NCBI GenBank assembly: GCA_037043455.1
Contig: JAWPHD010003267.1
Span: 1-64,000 of the forward strand
Direction of reading: 5' to 3'
DNA: 64,000 bases
Origin: Cyrtodaria siliqua
Taxonomy: Eukaryota; Mollusca; Bivalvia; Adapedonta; Hiatellidae
Below, in pieces: positions 21,502-32,007 of the stretch. How positions within the stretch are numbered: the first letter of the stretch is position 1; every line of letters begins with the position of its first letter. The position numbers and the translations under genes are program-made. Below the pieces are notes generated by a model. The model was given only the letters and a program-made list of their open reading frames with translations, was not told the DNA's origin and searched no databases.

Positions 21502-22300
21502 TTGAGAATACCACGCTATGCCGCTGTACAGGCTGTCCGCCAAGGATCGATGAGTAGAAAAGCTGCAGCAACGGTTTATTGTGTACCATTGATGACATTA
21601 TTACATAACTTGCTGGAAAGGTCCCAGAAACACATACTAGGACAGGACGGCGCCAATATTGACCAAAGGGGAGGAGGATACGTTAGGCTCTTATGCTCAG
21701 CTCATGTCAGAAATGTACAATCCCTAACCAAACGTGAATTTTTAAAGGATGCCATGCGTATCCTTGACATTTACGGTATACCTTTCCCATTTCCAAATAA
21801 CCTACCTGTTTATTAATTTAGTGGTTTGGCTCCTTCTAGTTCAAGAATCACAATTCTTATGGTACCATAGATGGTACATACTACCACAAAAGCCATGATT
21901 ATCACGTCTAAACTCCTTCCAGATGCGTAACCATGAGCTGTCGGTGAGAACACAAACGAGTCTTGGGCATGAACGTTCTAAAGTAAACACTGATATGACA
22001 ACAAGTTGGTTCGGTGGGGTTTATAACTTCCTTAAGAATGACAAACCTTGATACGATCAGCTATTAAAAACCCTCGAGACGTTTTAAATGTGGACGACTA
22101 CTCCTTCCAGACGCGTAATCCTGAGCTGTCGGTGAGAACACAAATGAGTCTTGAGCATGAATGTTCTAAAGTGCACATTGAATTGATATGATGACAGGTT
22201 GGTTTTGTGGGGTTTATAACTTACTTAAGAAGGACATACCTGGATACGATCAGCTATCAAAAAACCCTCGACACGTTTTTAATGCGGACGAATCTTCCCG
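21502..22300 (+). pseudogene. Pogo-like DDE transposase remnant
   Basis: The frame 21502-21816 has a psq-type helix-turn-helix-like start (AVQAVRQGSMSRKAA, then VYCVPLMTLLHNL) and LTKREFLKDAMRILDIYGIP, a segment common in pogo/Tigger/Jerky-type transposases. Further down, out of frame, RNPELSVRT, WFCGVYNLLKKDIPGYDQL and NPRHVFNADESS match the region around the first catalytic Asp of the DDE domain. That region occurs twice as a 188-bp tandem (21913 and 22101). Multiple stops and frameshifts make it a pseudogene. The second and third catalytic residues are not seen. Confidence 0.65.
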
Positions 22301-22617
22301 CTGTCAGTAAAGTTTTAGCCCGAGACCAACACCCGTCTCAAAGGAAAATCGTAACTTAATTCAAATTTTATCAAGTTTTTAAAACACCTCTTTCTATCAA
22401 TTTAAGACGTTTTCTTAATATTTTCACTAAGGTTATGGCTAAGTAAAACCTTCATCTAAATATGTATCTTAAAATAGATGCGTTTTTTGTAATGTCCCTG
22501 AGAGGTTAATAAGGATATTTAAAAATATGTAAAAAATCTTAAATTTTGACTTAACTAATATTTCCCACTTAAGTTGCTTCATGAATACGGGACCAGCGTT
22601 TTGATTGATTTAGATGA

Positions 22618-23180
22618 AGAATAAATGAATGAATGAAAGAATGAATGAATGAATGAATGAATGAATGAATGAATGAATGAATGAATGAATGAATGAATGA
22701 ATGAATGAATGAATTTGAATGGAGTTTTACGGCACGTCGATACATAAACAGGTCATATTGTGCGCAAAAACTGATGAAAGATGAAGAAATGAAGTAGTAA
22801 TTAAAAAATAATGTAAGTATATAAAGATAAAACTATTTACAAATAAGAGATGATATGGTAGTAATATAAACTATATAATATTATTTAAGTCAACAAATGC
22901 CCGTCAACTGGTATCAATGCAAGTAAATATATATAAGAACATATTATAATTATTTATATAGTCTGATTTCTTTCAGGAAATCTAAAACAAGACTAAAATC
23001 TATTGTATCAAATAACTCTTTCATAGTATTAACACTGAAGTACCTTTGACGAATAGGGTCAAAGTCTACACATTCCAGCAAGATGTCGGTGGAAAGCAGG
23101 GTATACATTCTGGTAAGTGCTCACCTTGTAATAAATATGAATGAGTAACGTGTATGCCCTATCCTGCACCGGGCTAGGAC
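22618..23180 (-). mobile_element. I-like LINE 3' end, second copy, with (GAAT)n tail
   Basis: Colinear with 14598-15090: ACGGCACGTCGATACATA, GGTCATATTGTGCGCAAAAACTG, CCGTCAACTGGTATCAATG, GTACCTTTGACG, GGGTATACATTCTGG, CCCTATCCTGCACCGGGC. It breaks at about 23180 inside the RNase H-proximal coding region (5' truncation). The pure (GAAT)n run at 22621-22715 is the LINE tail read on the other strand, expanded to about 90 bp. Confidence 0.92.
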
Positions 23181-23499
23181 TTGACCAGTGGTTGAGTAAA
23201 TTGTCACAGGTAAAATGCCATTTCAGTAAATGACGAGTAGATCTTGTTTGAATGTTGTGAAGGGTGTCGATAATTAGATGACTGTGTCGATATTAAGCAA
23301 AATGTATCGATAAAGCGGATGTTGCTGAATGAAAGAAAACCCTGACGTGATTGGTCAATTATACTGGTCAGGAAGAGATATTATGATTAATCAACCAATG
23401 GTTATCATGCAGTGTTACTTATTACTAGTAAAATGTTGATGAAATCTACAAACGTGTTCAATGTATGAATATTTTGATCTTAAGGTGTCGATAATTGAC

Positions 23500-24215
23500 A
23501 GTTTGCTCTAGGGAATATAAGTATAACACATAAATGATCATGCATATATGAATACTGAAAACGCATAGAAAGCCACAAAGCAAGTAATCGATGAATCGGC
23601 AGAAGCCACAGCAAACCGTTAAAAGTACGACAGGATAATATTTAAGACAAAAATCAAACGCTACCGTCCATTGAGGATTAGGTATAATAATAATAATAAT
23701 AATAATAATAAATGCTTTATTTAATGATGGTAACCCAATCAATTTACAACAATTGTTTTCCCTTGAGGCCATCAAATGAAGAAACATGTAACTCACACAC
23801 ATGGTTATATACATACAATATAATTATATAATGCTGAAGATTTTCCTGTTGTAAAATCAAAAGTCCCTATATATAAATCGTTTAAAGTAGGTAGACGTCA
23901 TCATATGGTCCACAGTCAGTCCGGTCATAGCACAATCAAAGAGGAATGCATAGTATCGACCTGGAAATGGTCCCTACACTTAACATGAAGTGCGTTTCAA
24001 AATGATAGGGTCATAACCTCGTTGATAAGCATTTCAAAAAGCCTAATAAAGATTGTAATATACAAGCGATTATGCCCAAGGATCTTACGAGGTTTGTAAA
24101 TCACATCACCATAGAAGTCGTCGTATGGCGAAGTCGTATGTTTGTACGATGACGTCATATGTTTGTATGATGACGTCGTTTGTTGATTCAGTCTTATCGG
24201 TGCAACACCGAACAA
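23500..24215 (-). pseudogene. YLDD-type retroelement C-terminal ORF and 3' region
   Basis: On the minus strand, DFYGDVIYKPRKILGHN and the following residues match DFYGDVIYKLRKIFGHD at 34080-34130. After a stop, a shifted frame continues toward FLFDCAMTG. The 3' untranslated part (23500-23680) contains reversed versions of AGGACGGTGACGTTTGATG and GTGGCTTTCTAGG. An (AAT)n microsatellite lies at 23684-23710 within it. Frameshifts and stops show it is dead. Confidence 0.75.
24128..24180. repeat. 21-bp tandem with CRE-like palindromes
   Basis: About three copies of a 21-bp unit (GTATGTTTGTACGATGACGTC type). TGACGTCA is perfect at 24150-24157 and TGACGTCG lies at 24171-24178. It overlaps the 5' part of the retroelement ORF fragment on the minus strand. 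Confidence 0.7.
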
Positions 24216-24225
24216 GGAACTACCT

Positions 24226-24273
24226 CGTCGATTTCCGTAATCCGGTGTTTTTTCACGATTACGGAAATCGACG
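24226..24273. repeat. 17-bp perfect inverted repeat
   Basis: CGTCGATTTCCGTAATC at 24226-24242 and its exact reverse complement at 24257-24273, with a 14-bp loop. It lies 118 bp upstream of the first recognised dehydrogenase exon. Confidence 0.95.
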
Positions 24274-24390
24274 GGACAATTTACTTATATGCCGAGCTGA
24301 CCGGAAAAAACCGAACGATGATTCGGCGTCCATTTGCATATGCATTTCATTGATCAATGTAATATGTTAAATTCAGGTTGTAGCTAACAG

Positions 24391-24543
24391 TATATGGTAT
24401 CCAGTGGTAGTGGAGGTGCTGTCGTGAACATTGGAAGTATTGCCGGCAAGACCGCTTTCACAGACGCGTCAGCGTACTGTTGTAGCAAGGCAGCATTACA
24501 TATGCTGTCGATGACCATGGCACTTGAGCTTGGACCTAATAAT
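24391..24543 (+). CDS. SDR exon with YxxxK active site
   Basis: Opens after TAGCTAACAG (acceptor at 24389-24390) and closes at CCTAATAAT followed by donor GTAAGT at 24544. It encodes 51 codons, including NIGSIAG, YCCSK and MALELGPNN. A second possible acceptor, TATCCAG at 24403, would shorten it by a few residues; alignment to DCXR-type proteins favours the longer form. Confidence 0.88.
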
Positions 24544-27500
24544 GTAAGTCAGTACGGGAGCAGCCTTGATATTTTCCTACATCTTTCAAATATCGCAACC
24601 ACGCTTGACAACGAAAAGTAGTACGTCAACTTTCGGCAACGTCAAAAAAACAACATGTCCGCCATATTGTATTTTTTAAAACGCATAATTTGGAAAATTG
24701 TGACAATTTTTGATCATGAAATTTCATTTCCCCTTTAGGTTTCGTGATTTTCGTCTGTACCGACTTTTATTTTAGAAGCTCTACTGCGTGATAAATTCAG
24801 ACCCGCCTTGTAAAATGTCGAAGCGAGGGGCGATAACTCTAAAAGATGCCATTTTTAGAATACGATTAAAATGACAACAACCGTGTGTTTTTTGTTAAAT
24901 AAAGTACGAGGAGATACTTGAATTGTTGTTTTTGCTCACACAATACATGAATTTTGCTGCATATCACGAAAAGCATGTTATTTCTTTATCAAAAGTACAC
25001 GAAAATACGAATTGTTTGATTTAACTGTAATTTTGACTCGACTGACCTCGCAAGAACTGCAGGCGCGTATTCGATGGAGCGGGTAGTATTGGGCACCCTC
25101 TCATATGTGGAAAGTTTACGTAACAATCGCTACTGTTCTAGATGGGAGTTGGGATGGAGAGAAGGAGGGGGAGGGCATCTGAACTGAGATTTAAAAGGAT
25201 GCGCCCCATCCCCATCCCACCCCAACTAAAATCATGAAAGCTAGTCTGTTTTTGAAAGCTCTTCCAAGCATACAGTACATTCTTAAACATATTCAGATAA
25301 TATATTTGTTGCTGTGTTTTTGACTAGACTGTCCAGTGTCTAATTGTCATCCGCAACTTGGCGCAGTCAGTAGCGCAGCGGATTTGTAACCGGAGGTGGT
25401 GCCACTGAGTTTTGTCGGCGTGTTCTTGGGCAAGACACATTCCCTTAGCCTCATCCGTCGGATGGGGACGTAAACAGGGTAGTCCCGCTTATAGGTCTAT
25501 CATCCGAGCATGTTAAAGAACCATAGGAATCTGTTCGATAATAAGGGTAGTGCACGGTTCCCGGATTCCTATGTATCCTTCCCCTCTCTCTGAGGCGGCT
25601 CTAAATAACCTGTACTGTGTTGATGAGCCGTTAAATATTCAATTCAATTCATCCGCAACTGCACTCAGCACTGTCATATGTACTATAGCTGTCCCATGCT
25701 AGTATCATGAATCAACCGTGGAATATATCACCCACACATAAAAGGGTTTGAGGGCCCAATCTTACTTGTATTAGTTTAAATATAGACCATTTGTCGGTTG
25801 AAACCTAAGATGAATTTTTTATCAGACAGAAACACTGTCGTAATACTTATACTGATAGCATCGAAGGAAAATAAAGAAGGCCATTTTTTTTACTTTATAT
25901 TTTTAAAGTTGAATTGTGTTTTATGTCATTATAGCACATTTTAGGCCATAATTCCTGGGTAGAACCAGTACTGTGTACTTACTGCTATCTGTAAGAATCG
26001 ACACTTTCTCACCTACAAGTTGAGCTCCCAGTGGGAATTGAACCCGCAGCGGTTAGAGGTGAAGATGAGAATGTATACAAATATAAAAAGGCAACCGAAC
26101 ATCTCCATAACTCAATATGTCCATGGGACTTGAATGAACACACTGAAAACAATCCGTGGAAAATTGTACTATGCAAGAATATATATTCATAAATAAATTT
26201 TATTTTGATGCAAAATCGATATGCTCCTATAGACATCATAGATAAAGATCATGTAAAGTTTCGAAAAGATTGGTTAAAAACTGTGGAAGGATATAGACGC
26301 ACAGATAACTAACACCATATGCCGCCTCACCTTTCAATGGTAAACAATAAACATTTAAGGTACATATTAAGGCCTTAAATATTATCTTTCATGACTAAGT
26401 AAAAAATATGTAACAAGTCAGATATCAAAATGAATTATTTATTTGATTTAAAACATTTTATTTCAAATATTTACATCAAAACATCCCAAATATAAAGGGT
26501 ATTACATAACAAATTAAATTGCATCATACAATAATTGTTTTTATTTATTAAAGGGACACACAGCATTTATCAAGTTTTTATCAAGCATTAAAATGTGCAC
26601 CTCGATTGATTAATCAATAATTTATTTTCAGTTTACACCCGCTTGCATATATTTAAATTATAAGTTATAACACTTTGGAGTTTAAAAAAAAGAAGATTGC
26701 TGCATGTCCCTTTAATATGTAATTGTTTATATGGTGCAAGCCAATTTGAACATATGTGGGGTTATAAATATATACATGTATCTGTTTGTTATTTTTTTGG
26801 TGAGGAAGACCACTCACTTTTCTTCTGGATATAACCGGTATTATTATATAACCTATAAATAGACGCGTTTTCATTGGCTAAAAAGTAATTTTTTAGAAAA
26901 AATATCTAGCGATATTGACCTGTTTTTTTGATATTGACCTGTTTTTTTGATATTGACCTGTTTTATATAATTGTTTTTTTGATATTGACTTGTTTTATAT
27001 AATTGTAAATTGAGGGTTATATAATAAAACAGTTATGGACTTTTCAGCTGTTATACATGATGTTGATATGCACCAAAAAATCATTATTGACCTCGGCTAT
27101 CGCCTCGGTCAATAATGATTTTTTTGGTGCATATCACATCATGTATAACAGCTGAAAAGTCCATAATTGTATAATATACACCTCCTGCCATCTGTTATTC
27201 CACAAACTTTTATATAATCCAATAAAATTCAGAAAACATTTTAATCCAATAAATAAATTGGGCACGGTCGGTCAGATTAACAGAAACACATTTATATTTT
27301 CATATTAGCCCTTATTTTGAGCCACTCCAATGAACTATCCAGTTAATGTCGCCAACGATCCACCTTGTGTCAACAGTCGAATATGCATGTTGATATGATA
27401 TTGTGCTGGCTGAACTGGTGATCCTCTTACTAGACATATTTTTCTTGAAGTTGATGCTAGTACTGTCCGTATGAGGTATTGCTGATTCATGATTCATGAT

Positions 27501-30500
27501 TCATAAAAAAAAAAAATATTGTACACCATCTTGTTATTATATACTATTCTTGTTCGTTTAAGTATTTCTGATTCTGTTGTTAATGTTGTAAAAAGTTAAA
27601 TGTGACTACTTGTTTCAATAAAATCCTCCCATATATATTGGGACATCACTAACTATTTTCAGCTAACTCCCAGCATCTCAGGACTCCAGGCTCTGAAAAT
27701 AAAAATGACATACATGATATTTTGTTTCAACTTAAATAGGTAACAAGTTGTAGAACTGAAATATGTAAATGAATAGTGATTATAGAACTTTTTTTACATG
27801 TACAATAAATTAAAAATAATCGTTTTCTGCTAAATCAACACATTTATTACCGTTATACCTTATTTAGAGCCGCCCCAAATGACACATAGGAATTCGAGAA
27901 CCTGTCTTACTCTTACTAATGTAATAATTTCTATGGTTGTTTATCGTGCTTGGAGGATAGACTCCCCAGTTTCAATCCCAATCAAACAAAAGAGGCTGAG
28001 GAACAAACAAGGCTGAGGGAAGGTGTATTGCGCGATAACACAGAAACACAGTGGTGCATGTTTGACTTGAACCGGAAGCTCCAGATTGCTATCATCCACC
28101 ATGCTATTGCTGGGCCATGCCAGCACATTATGTTAAGTCGGGGTCTTGGTTAAGTTTAATAATTTAGATGTAATACAGGGACCTTTTTATTTTGTTTGTT
28201 TAATTTTACATATGTACTAAGCACAATATGACCTATTTATGTGTCGATGTGCTGTAAAACACCATTTTTATTTTTAGTATAAAAAGTCTGAGACTAAGTG
28301 CAGGCACAGACCTAATAACAAATTATTAATATGTCTGTGGTGCAGGACTGGTGCACAATGCCACATATTTTGCAAAGAACAAACATTGATAAATTCATAG
28401 ATTTTTTGAAGCTGCGCTTACCTACATACTGGCTAATACAAGGCTCTTGATGTAGTTATACTGTGAGACTGGGAAATTTTACTTGAATCTGGCTATGGTA
28501 ATACTGCACACTGCCTCTAGCTAACTTAGTCTTAGCAGACCTGAAAAAAACAAGTCATATATGATATTGTTTCATTTGTTTTTAATATTAATAACTCTGT
28601 CCAACTTTCTCAATGCTAACAATGTCAGCATTCCATAACATTTTACTTAAAACACAACTGGAATTGAAAGTGGTGCTTTCCAGAAGATGATACTGTCCAA
28701 AATGTAAGTCACAGGTGGCATTAATGAACAAATAGTAGATTTTCAAGGCTTACATTTTCATCAATTATTCATCACTCATGTGTTCTAAAAAATTATCAGA
28801 ATTAAGTTAATATATATCAACCACCACCGTTTTACATGTTTCAACGTTAAACACTTGTCATACAGAAATTAAAAGTGTATTTACTTACATAGGCTACAGT
28901 ACAGACAATGCCATGACCCATTTCAGGCATTTGCTGGTGTGTTCCACTTTTTTAATTTTAATTCTCTACATTGTCTACTGTAATAGATCTATTTGTTTGT
29001 ATTTTGTAAATTACGCACTCATGCAAAACTTGGAATTGTATACGATCGTGATTGTAACACTGTTTTAATTCTACTACTGTGCAAATAAATTGAAATAATC
29101 CATCGGTCAATCGGGCCGTATGTGTAAACGATCTATCTGTGTATGAACACGGATCAGCATTATTTGACCTTTGAATGTGTGTGAGCTATTTTTAGCACAT
29201 TCCTTAGCTATTTATAAACGTTCAGTTCAATTCACAATATTTAGTTTCTGTGACTGTGTGACATTATGATGTTAATTTGTCCAGGGAGAAGTGGGTTTGT
29301 GGCGTGCGACTGACTGGCCCTGGGCTGGGTGTTTTTCTGTGTCGCCGCCATTTTGAATAGCCTCTGAAAGAGTGAAATGCAGGTACCAACTTTCAAAACG
29401 GGCACGCAAAATGTATATTCACGAAAAAATAAGAAATTTTCAAAAAAGGTAGATCAGGTAATGATCTTCGACTCCTGTCAATTTCAACAATATTTAAGAA
29501 TATACAATTTTTGTACCCGTTTTTAAACATTGGCAATTTCGAAGAAAACAAAAACTAGTTTTTTTCGATCTTCGCATTTGTACCGCGATTTCCGACTATG
29601 ATATCTCAATAAAACCTGTCAACACGATTGTTTTATAAATCTCCGACATAATAACTGACTTCTGATATGATTTGTTTTCTTTGCCATATAGTATAAGCTT
29701 TAAACTAGTGTTTCTAAAAAGAGTACTATAAAATCCGCGCATCTGCACGTGCTTGCAAAATGGGAACTACGTTGCCTCCAACACCAATTATTTATGTTTG
29801 AGTTATGCGGTTCAAGCACGTGAAATGACTTCTCTGCTCCCGTACTGAGTAGCATTACGAACTATCTATGATTTGTAAGCATTGTTAAACATTTAACAAT
29901 TCAGATGATATAGTCCTCAGTCATACAAGTGTTATAACAATAAATCAGGGCATTGCCTTGGTGTTGCTAAAAGGTCCGTTTTAATAAAAAGGATAAAATG
30001 TTTTTTGCCGGACCAGTTTAAAGCAGACAAGTATGTATCATGTCCTGGAAGGTTAGTGACGTAATCATAATCTGTGTACATCCTAGATCCGTGTTAATAC
30101 TGTTGGTCCAGGTTTGGTAAGGACTGATCTGATCAAGGAAGGAGTATACAGTACCCCTGAAGCTCAGGCAGGCATGACGTCGAAAACACCACTTGGGCGA
30201 CTTACAGGTAAACAGTTTGCAAAATATAGAACCAATTTCCAATTAAAGCAAAATGTTTAACATAATAGTAGATCTATTTCAATAGAAATTTAGGTTATTT
30301 TTTTAAAAACGGATATATTTAATTGTATTTACAGGTATGTACACGTTATTGTCATCGGGTGGAAGATCAGTACCGGGGGTAATACATCTATAACTATATA
30401 CGTAGACAGAGAAAGGATGTTGTAAAACGAAAAGCATGGCAGAGGCAAACCAAATTCCCTGCGTATCTGTGTTGCCAATATCAAATTTACATATATAATT

Positions 30501-31669
30501 TAACATTTCGTATTTATTTATGCCAAATGTCATAAAATGCGACCATGTGTACGGAATAGAATAACCTCTTGGTAATTTGGATGTGTTTACACATAGGGAA
30601 AATCATAGAGAAAATCTATACAGCAGTATAGTACTACATTGTATCCACATTCAAAGGCTTGATTTAGTGTACGGGTTTACAATGCGTGCCCAATTTTTAG
30701 CTGATATTGTCAAGGCATACCAGGACGCCTCTGTTAACAATGAATAATTGTTGTTGTAAATGCTATTAATACTGCCGAGTATGCTAGAGGATACATCCTG
30801 GCGTGGAATCGAATCCCTTGTTTACACCGAAAATACCGAATCGAATCCCTTGTCCCGTTGAACTTCGATGACACTAAGATTAGTGGAAAGGTTTGGTCTA
30901 TCTTAGAACCTGGGTTAAACTCCCTTTGCTACTAAATGAGTATTTATCCATGTGGATGCTGTTTGCCTCGAAAATGTCTAATTGGTTGACTCCGTTCTGT
31001 GAAAGCTACATTTCCTGTTTGACTTTTGTGTACACTTGTATATGTATTGCTTTAACGGATACGTTTGATTATCAGGAGATTTTCTTTACGAGATGTGAGG
31101 CGTGTTGTTTTGTCACTTGATGAGAGGCGTGTTGGTTTATTTCACAAATTTAAAGTTGTGTTGGTTTTGTTTCACGAGAGTAAAGACATGTTTTTTCACA
31201 CCCTTCATTTGGTAAAATAATTCCTGCTAATGTCCGACAGCTAAATAATAGATTTAATTCATGTCTACAAAAGTCCTATTGCATCCATATCGTGTTGCTT
31301 ACGTGTGATACATACCGTAGTTCCAATAAAATGTGTGCATGTTTGATGCATTCTATAAACATATATTCAGTTATACAAATGTGAATCGGAGTGAACTTCT
31401 TTTTTATTGTATAATCATGTATATGGATTCAAAGTTCAGCATCAGATGCACCTCAATTTAATATCCTACCTCCAAATTTCAGCCTCATCTACAGCCTCAT
31501 CTACTGAAAGTTATTTTGGCAATACAAGTGATATTGACGTCATTCTCTTTCAGAAATCGAAGATGTAGTGAACGCTGTCATGTTTCTGTTAAGCGACAAA
31601 GTGGCCATGATCAGTGGGACTTTAGTTCCAGTTGACGGAGCAATAATGTCCGGCATATCTGTTTTATAA
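24391..31669 (+). CDS. Short-chain dehydrogenase/reductase, partial gene (3 exons)
   Basis: Join of 24391-24543, 30087-30207 and 31554-31669, the C-terminal ~130 residues of a classical SDR (NAD(P)H-dependent oxidoreductase). Exon 1 gives AVVNIGSIAGK, with the active-site Ser region, and AYCCSKAALHML, carrying the catalytic Tyr-x3-Lys. Exon 2 gives IRVNTVGPGLVRTDL, the Pro-Gly segment after the active site. Exon 3 gives EIEDVVNAVMFLLSDKVAMI, then SGTLVPVDG near the C-terminus and a TAA stop. Introns have GTAAGT, GTAAAC and CAG borders; phases fit (0, then 1). The run LELGPNN-IRVN and FLLSD-x(5)-SGTLVPVDG resemble L-xylulose/dicarbonyl reductase (DCXR), but FabG-like or other carbonyl reductases are possible. 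The N-terminal Rossmann exon (TGxxxGxG) was not found upstream; it may lie outside the window or be lost. Introns are loaded with SINEs and hairpins. AATAAA signals occur at 31888, 31906 and 31940. Confidence 0.88.
25359..25648 (+). mobile_element. SINE family A in SDR intron, B box deleted, clear TSD
   Basis: Flanked by perfect 12-bp duplications TCATCCGCAACT at 25347-25358 and 25649-25660. The A box (TGGCGCAGTCAGTAGCGC) is present, but about 20 bp holding GGGTTCAATCC is missing between CGGAG and GTGGTGCC. It is otherwise full length with an ATTCAATT tail. Confidence 0.93.
25995..26075 (-). repeat. tRNA-like SINE head fragment
   Basis: The minus strand reads CTCTAACCGCTGCGGGTTCA then ATTCCCACTGGGAGCTCAAC, a tRNA anticodon-arm/B-box-like segment. 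It differs from SINE A and B. A related string is on the minus strand near 1720-1745. No full cloverleaf. Confidence 0.45.
26913..27005. repeat. GATATTGACCTG tandem repeat
   Basis: Four copies of GATATTGAC(C/T)TGTTTT, two with a TATATAATTG extension, directly next to the long hairpin at 27032. Confidence 0.9.
27032..27167. mobile_element. Long inverted repeat, about 61-bp arms
   Basis: Left arm 27032-27092 (GTTATGGACTTTTCAGCTGT and on) and right arm 27107-27167 are reverse complements with two single-base indels or mismatches, around a 14-base loop TCGGCTATCGCCTC. It is probably a foldback/MITE-type element in the SDR intron. Confidence 0.9.
27865..28100 (-). mobile_element. SINE family A, highly degenerate
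   Basis: Recognisable only in patches: TTATTTAGAGCCGCCCC, ACATAGGAATTCGAGAACC, TCTATGGTTGTTTATCGTGC, GAGGATAGAC and TTGAACCGGAAGCTCC. The small frames here are chance. Confidence 0.7.
28215..28268 (+). repeat. Degenerate I-like LINE / SINE tail
   Basis: GCACAATATGACCTATTTAT, GTGTCGATGTGCTGTAAAAC and ACCATT correspond to the reverse complement of the LINE 3' end at 14611-14655. Only the tail is left. Confidence 0.65.
28269..30086. other. SDR intron, no other gene seen
   Basis: Rest of the intron between the first two recognised exons. No frame or repeat stands out. Confidence 0.55.
30087..30207 (+). CDS. SDR exon with PG motif
   Basis: The acceptor ACATCCTAG ends at 30086 and the donor GTAAAC starts at 30208. 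It encodes IRVNTVGPGLVRTDLIKEG, continuing VYSTPEAQAGMTSKTPLGRLT plus one base of the next codon. The frame is continuous with the previous exon (LELGPNN|IRVN). Confidence 0.92.
30208..31553. other. SDR intron; family C 3' end fragment
   Basis: Holds TTCTGTGAAAGCTACATTTC and CTGTTTGACTTTTGTGTACA at about 30995-31035, matching the 3' terminus of the YLDD retroelement (family C). No other gene content seen. Confidence 0.5.
31554..31669 (+). CDS. SDR terminal exon
   Basis: Polypyrimidine acceptor TTCTCTTTCAG ends at 31553. The split codon G|AA gives Glu, then IEDVVNAVMFLLSDKVAMIS and GTLVPVDGAIMSGISVL, with TAA at 31667-31669. The usual C-terminal GG of SDRs is GA here. Confidence 0.92.
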
Positions 31670-31785
31670 AACTTTATATTAACTACTGTAGATGTAGCCG
31701 TAGTGTCTGCTGTTCTGTAAACTTTATATTAACTACAGTAGACGGAGCCATACTGACCGGTGTTCTGTATAGTTTGCTTAAACTA
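31630..31785. repeat. Triplicated end of the SDR last exon
   Basis: Three adjacent diverged copies of about 50-55 bp: GTTGACGGAGCAATAATGTC (coding copy), GTAGATGTAGCCGTAGTGTC and GTAGACGGAGCCATACTGAC. The first two are each followed by AACTTTATATTAACTAC; the third by a diverged TAGTTTGCTTAAACTA. Copies 2 and 3 lie after the stop, in the 3' UTR. Confidence 0.85.
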
Positions 31786-32007
31786 ATTATGACTTGCTGT
31801 TTTATGTGGCGTAAGAAGATACACCGTGTACATCATAGTACATAATGTATTGTTAAGCACAGTAAACAATGTATGGCAAACATATGTAATAAATATTATC
31901 TTGATAATAAATAATATACATTTGCCTAACACTTTAAGAAATAAAGACACTACTTTATCAACTTCCGTTTTAAGTTTATATGACAGTTTCATAACTATTC
32001 CAACAAG

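Larger units (their letters stand above)
20815..23490. mobile_element. Possible decayed DNA transposon with subterminal CGACAC motifs
   Basis: ATCGACAC occurs twice at 20819-20845 and again at 21186; its reverse GTGTCGA occurs at 21144, 23264, 23283 and 23485, with a related TATCGATA at 23305. The motifs are mainly forward on the left and reverse on the right. Between them lies a pogo-like transposase pseudogene (21502-22300) and a later LINE insertion (22618-23180). This grouping is inference; no clear terminal repeats or target duplication were found. Confidence 0.35.
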
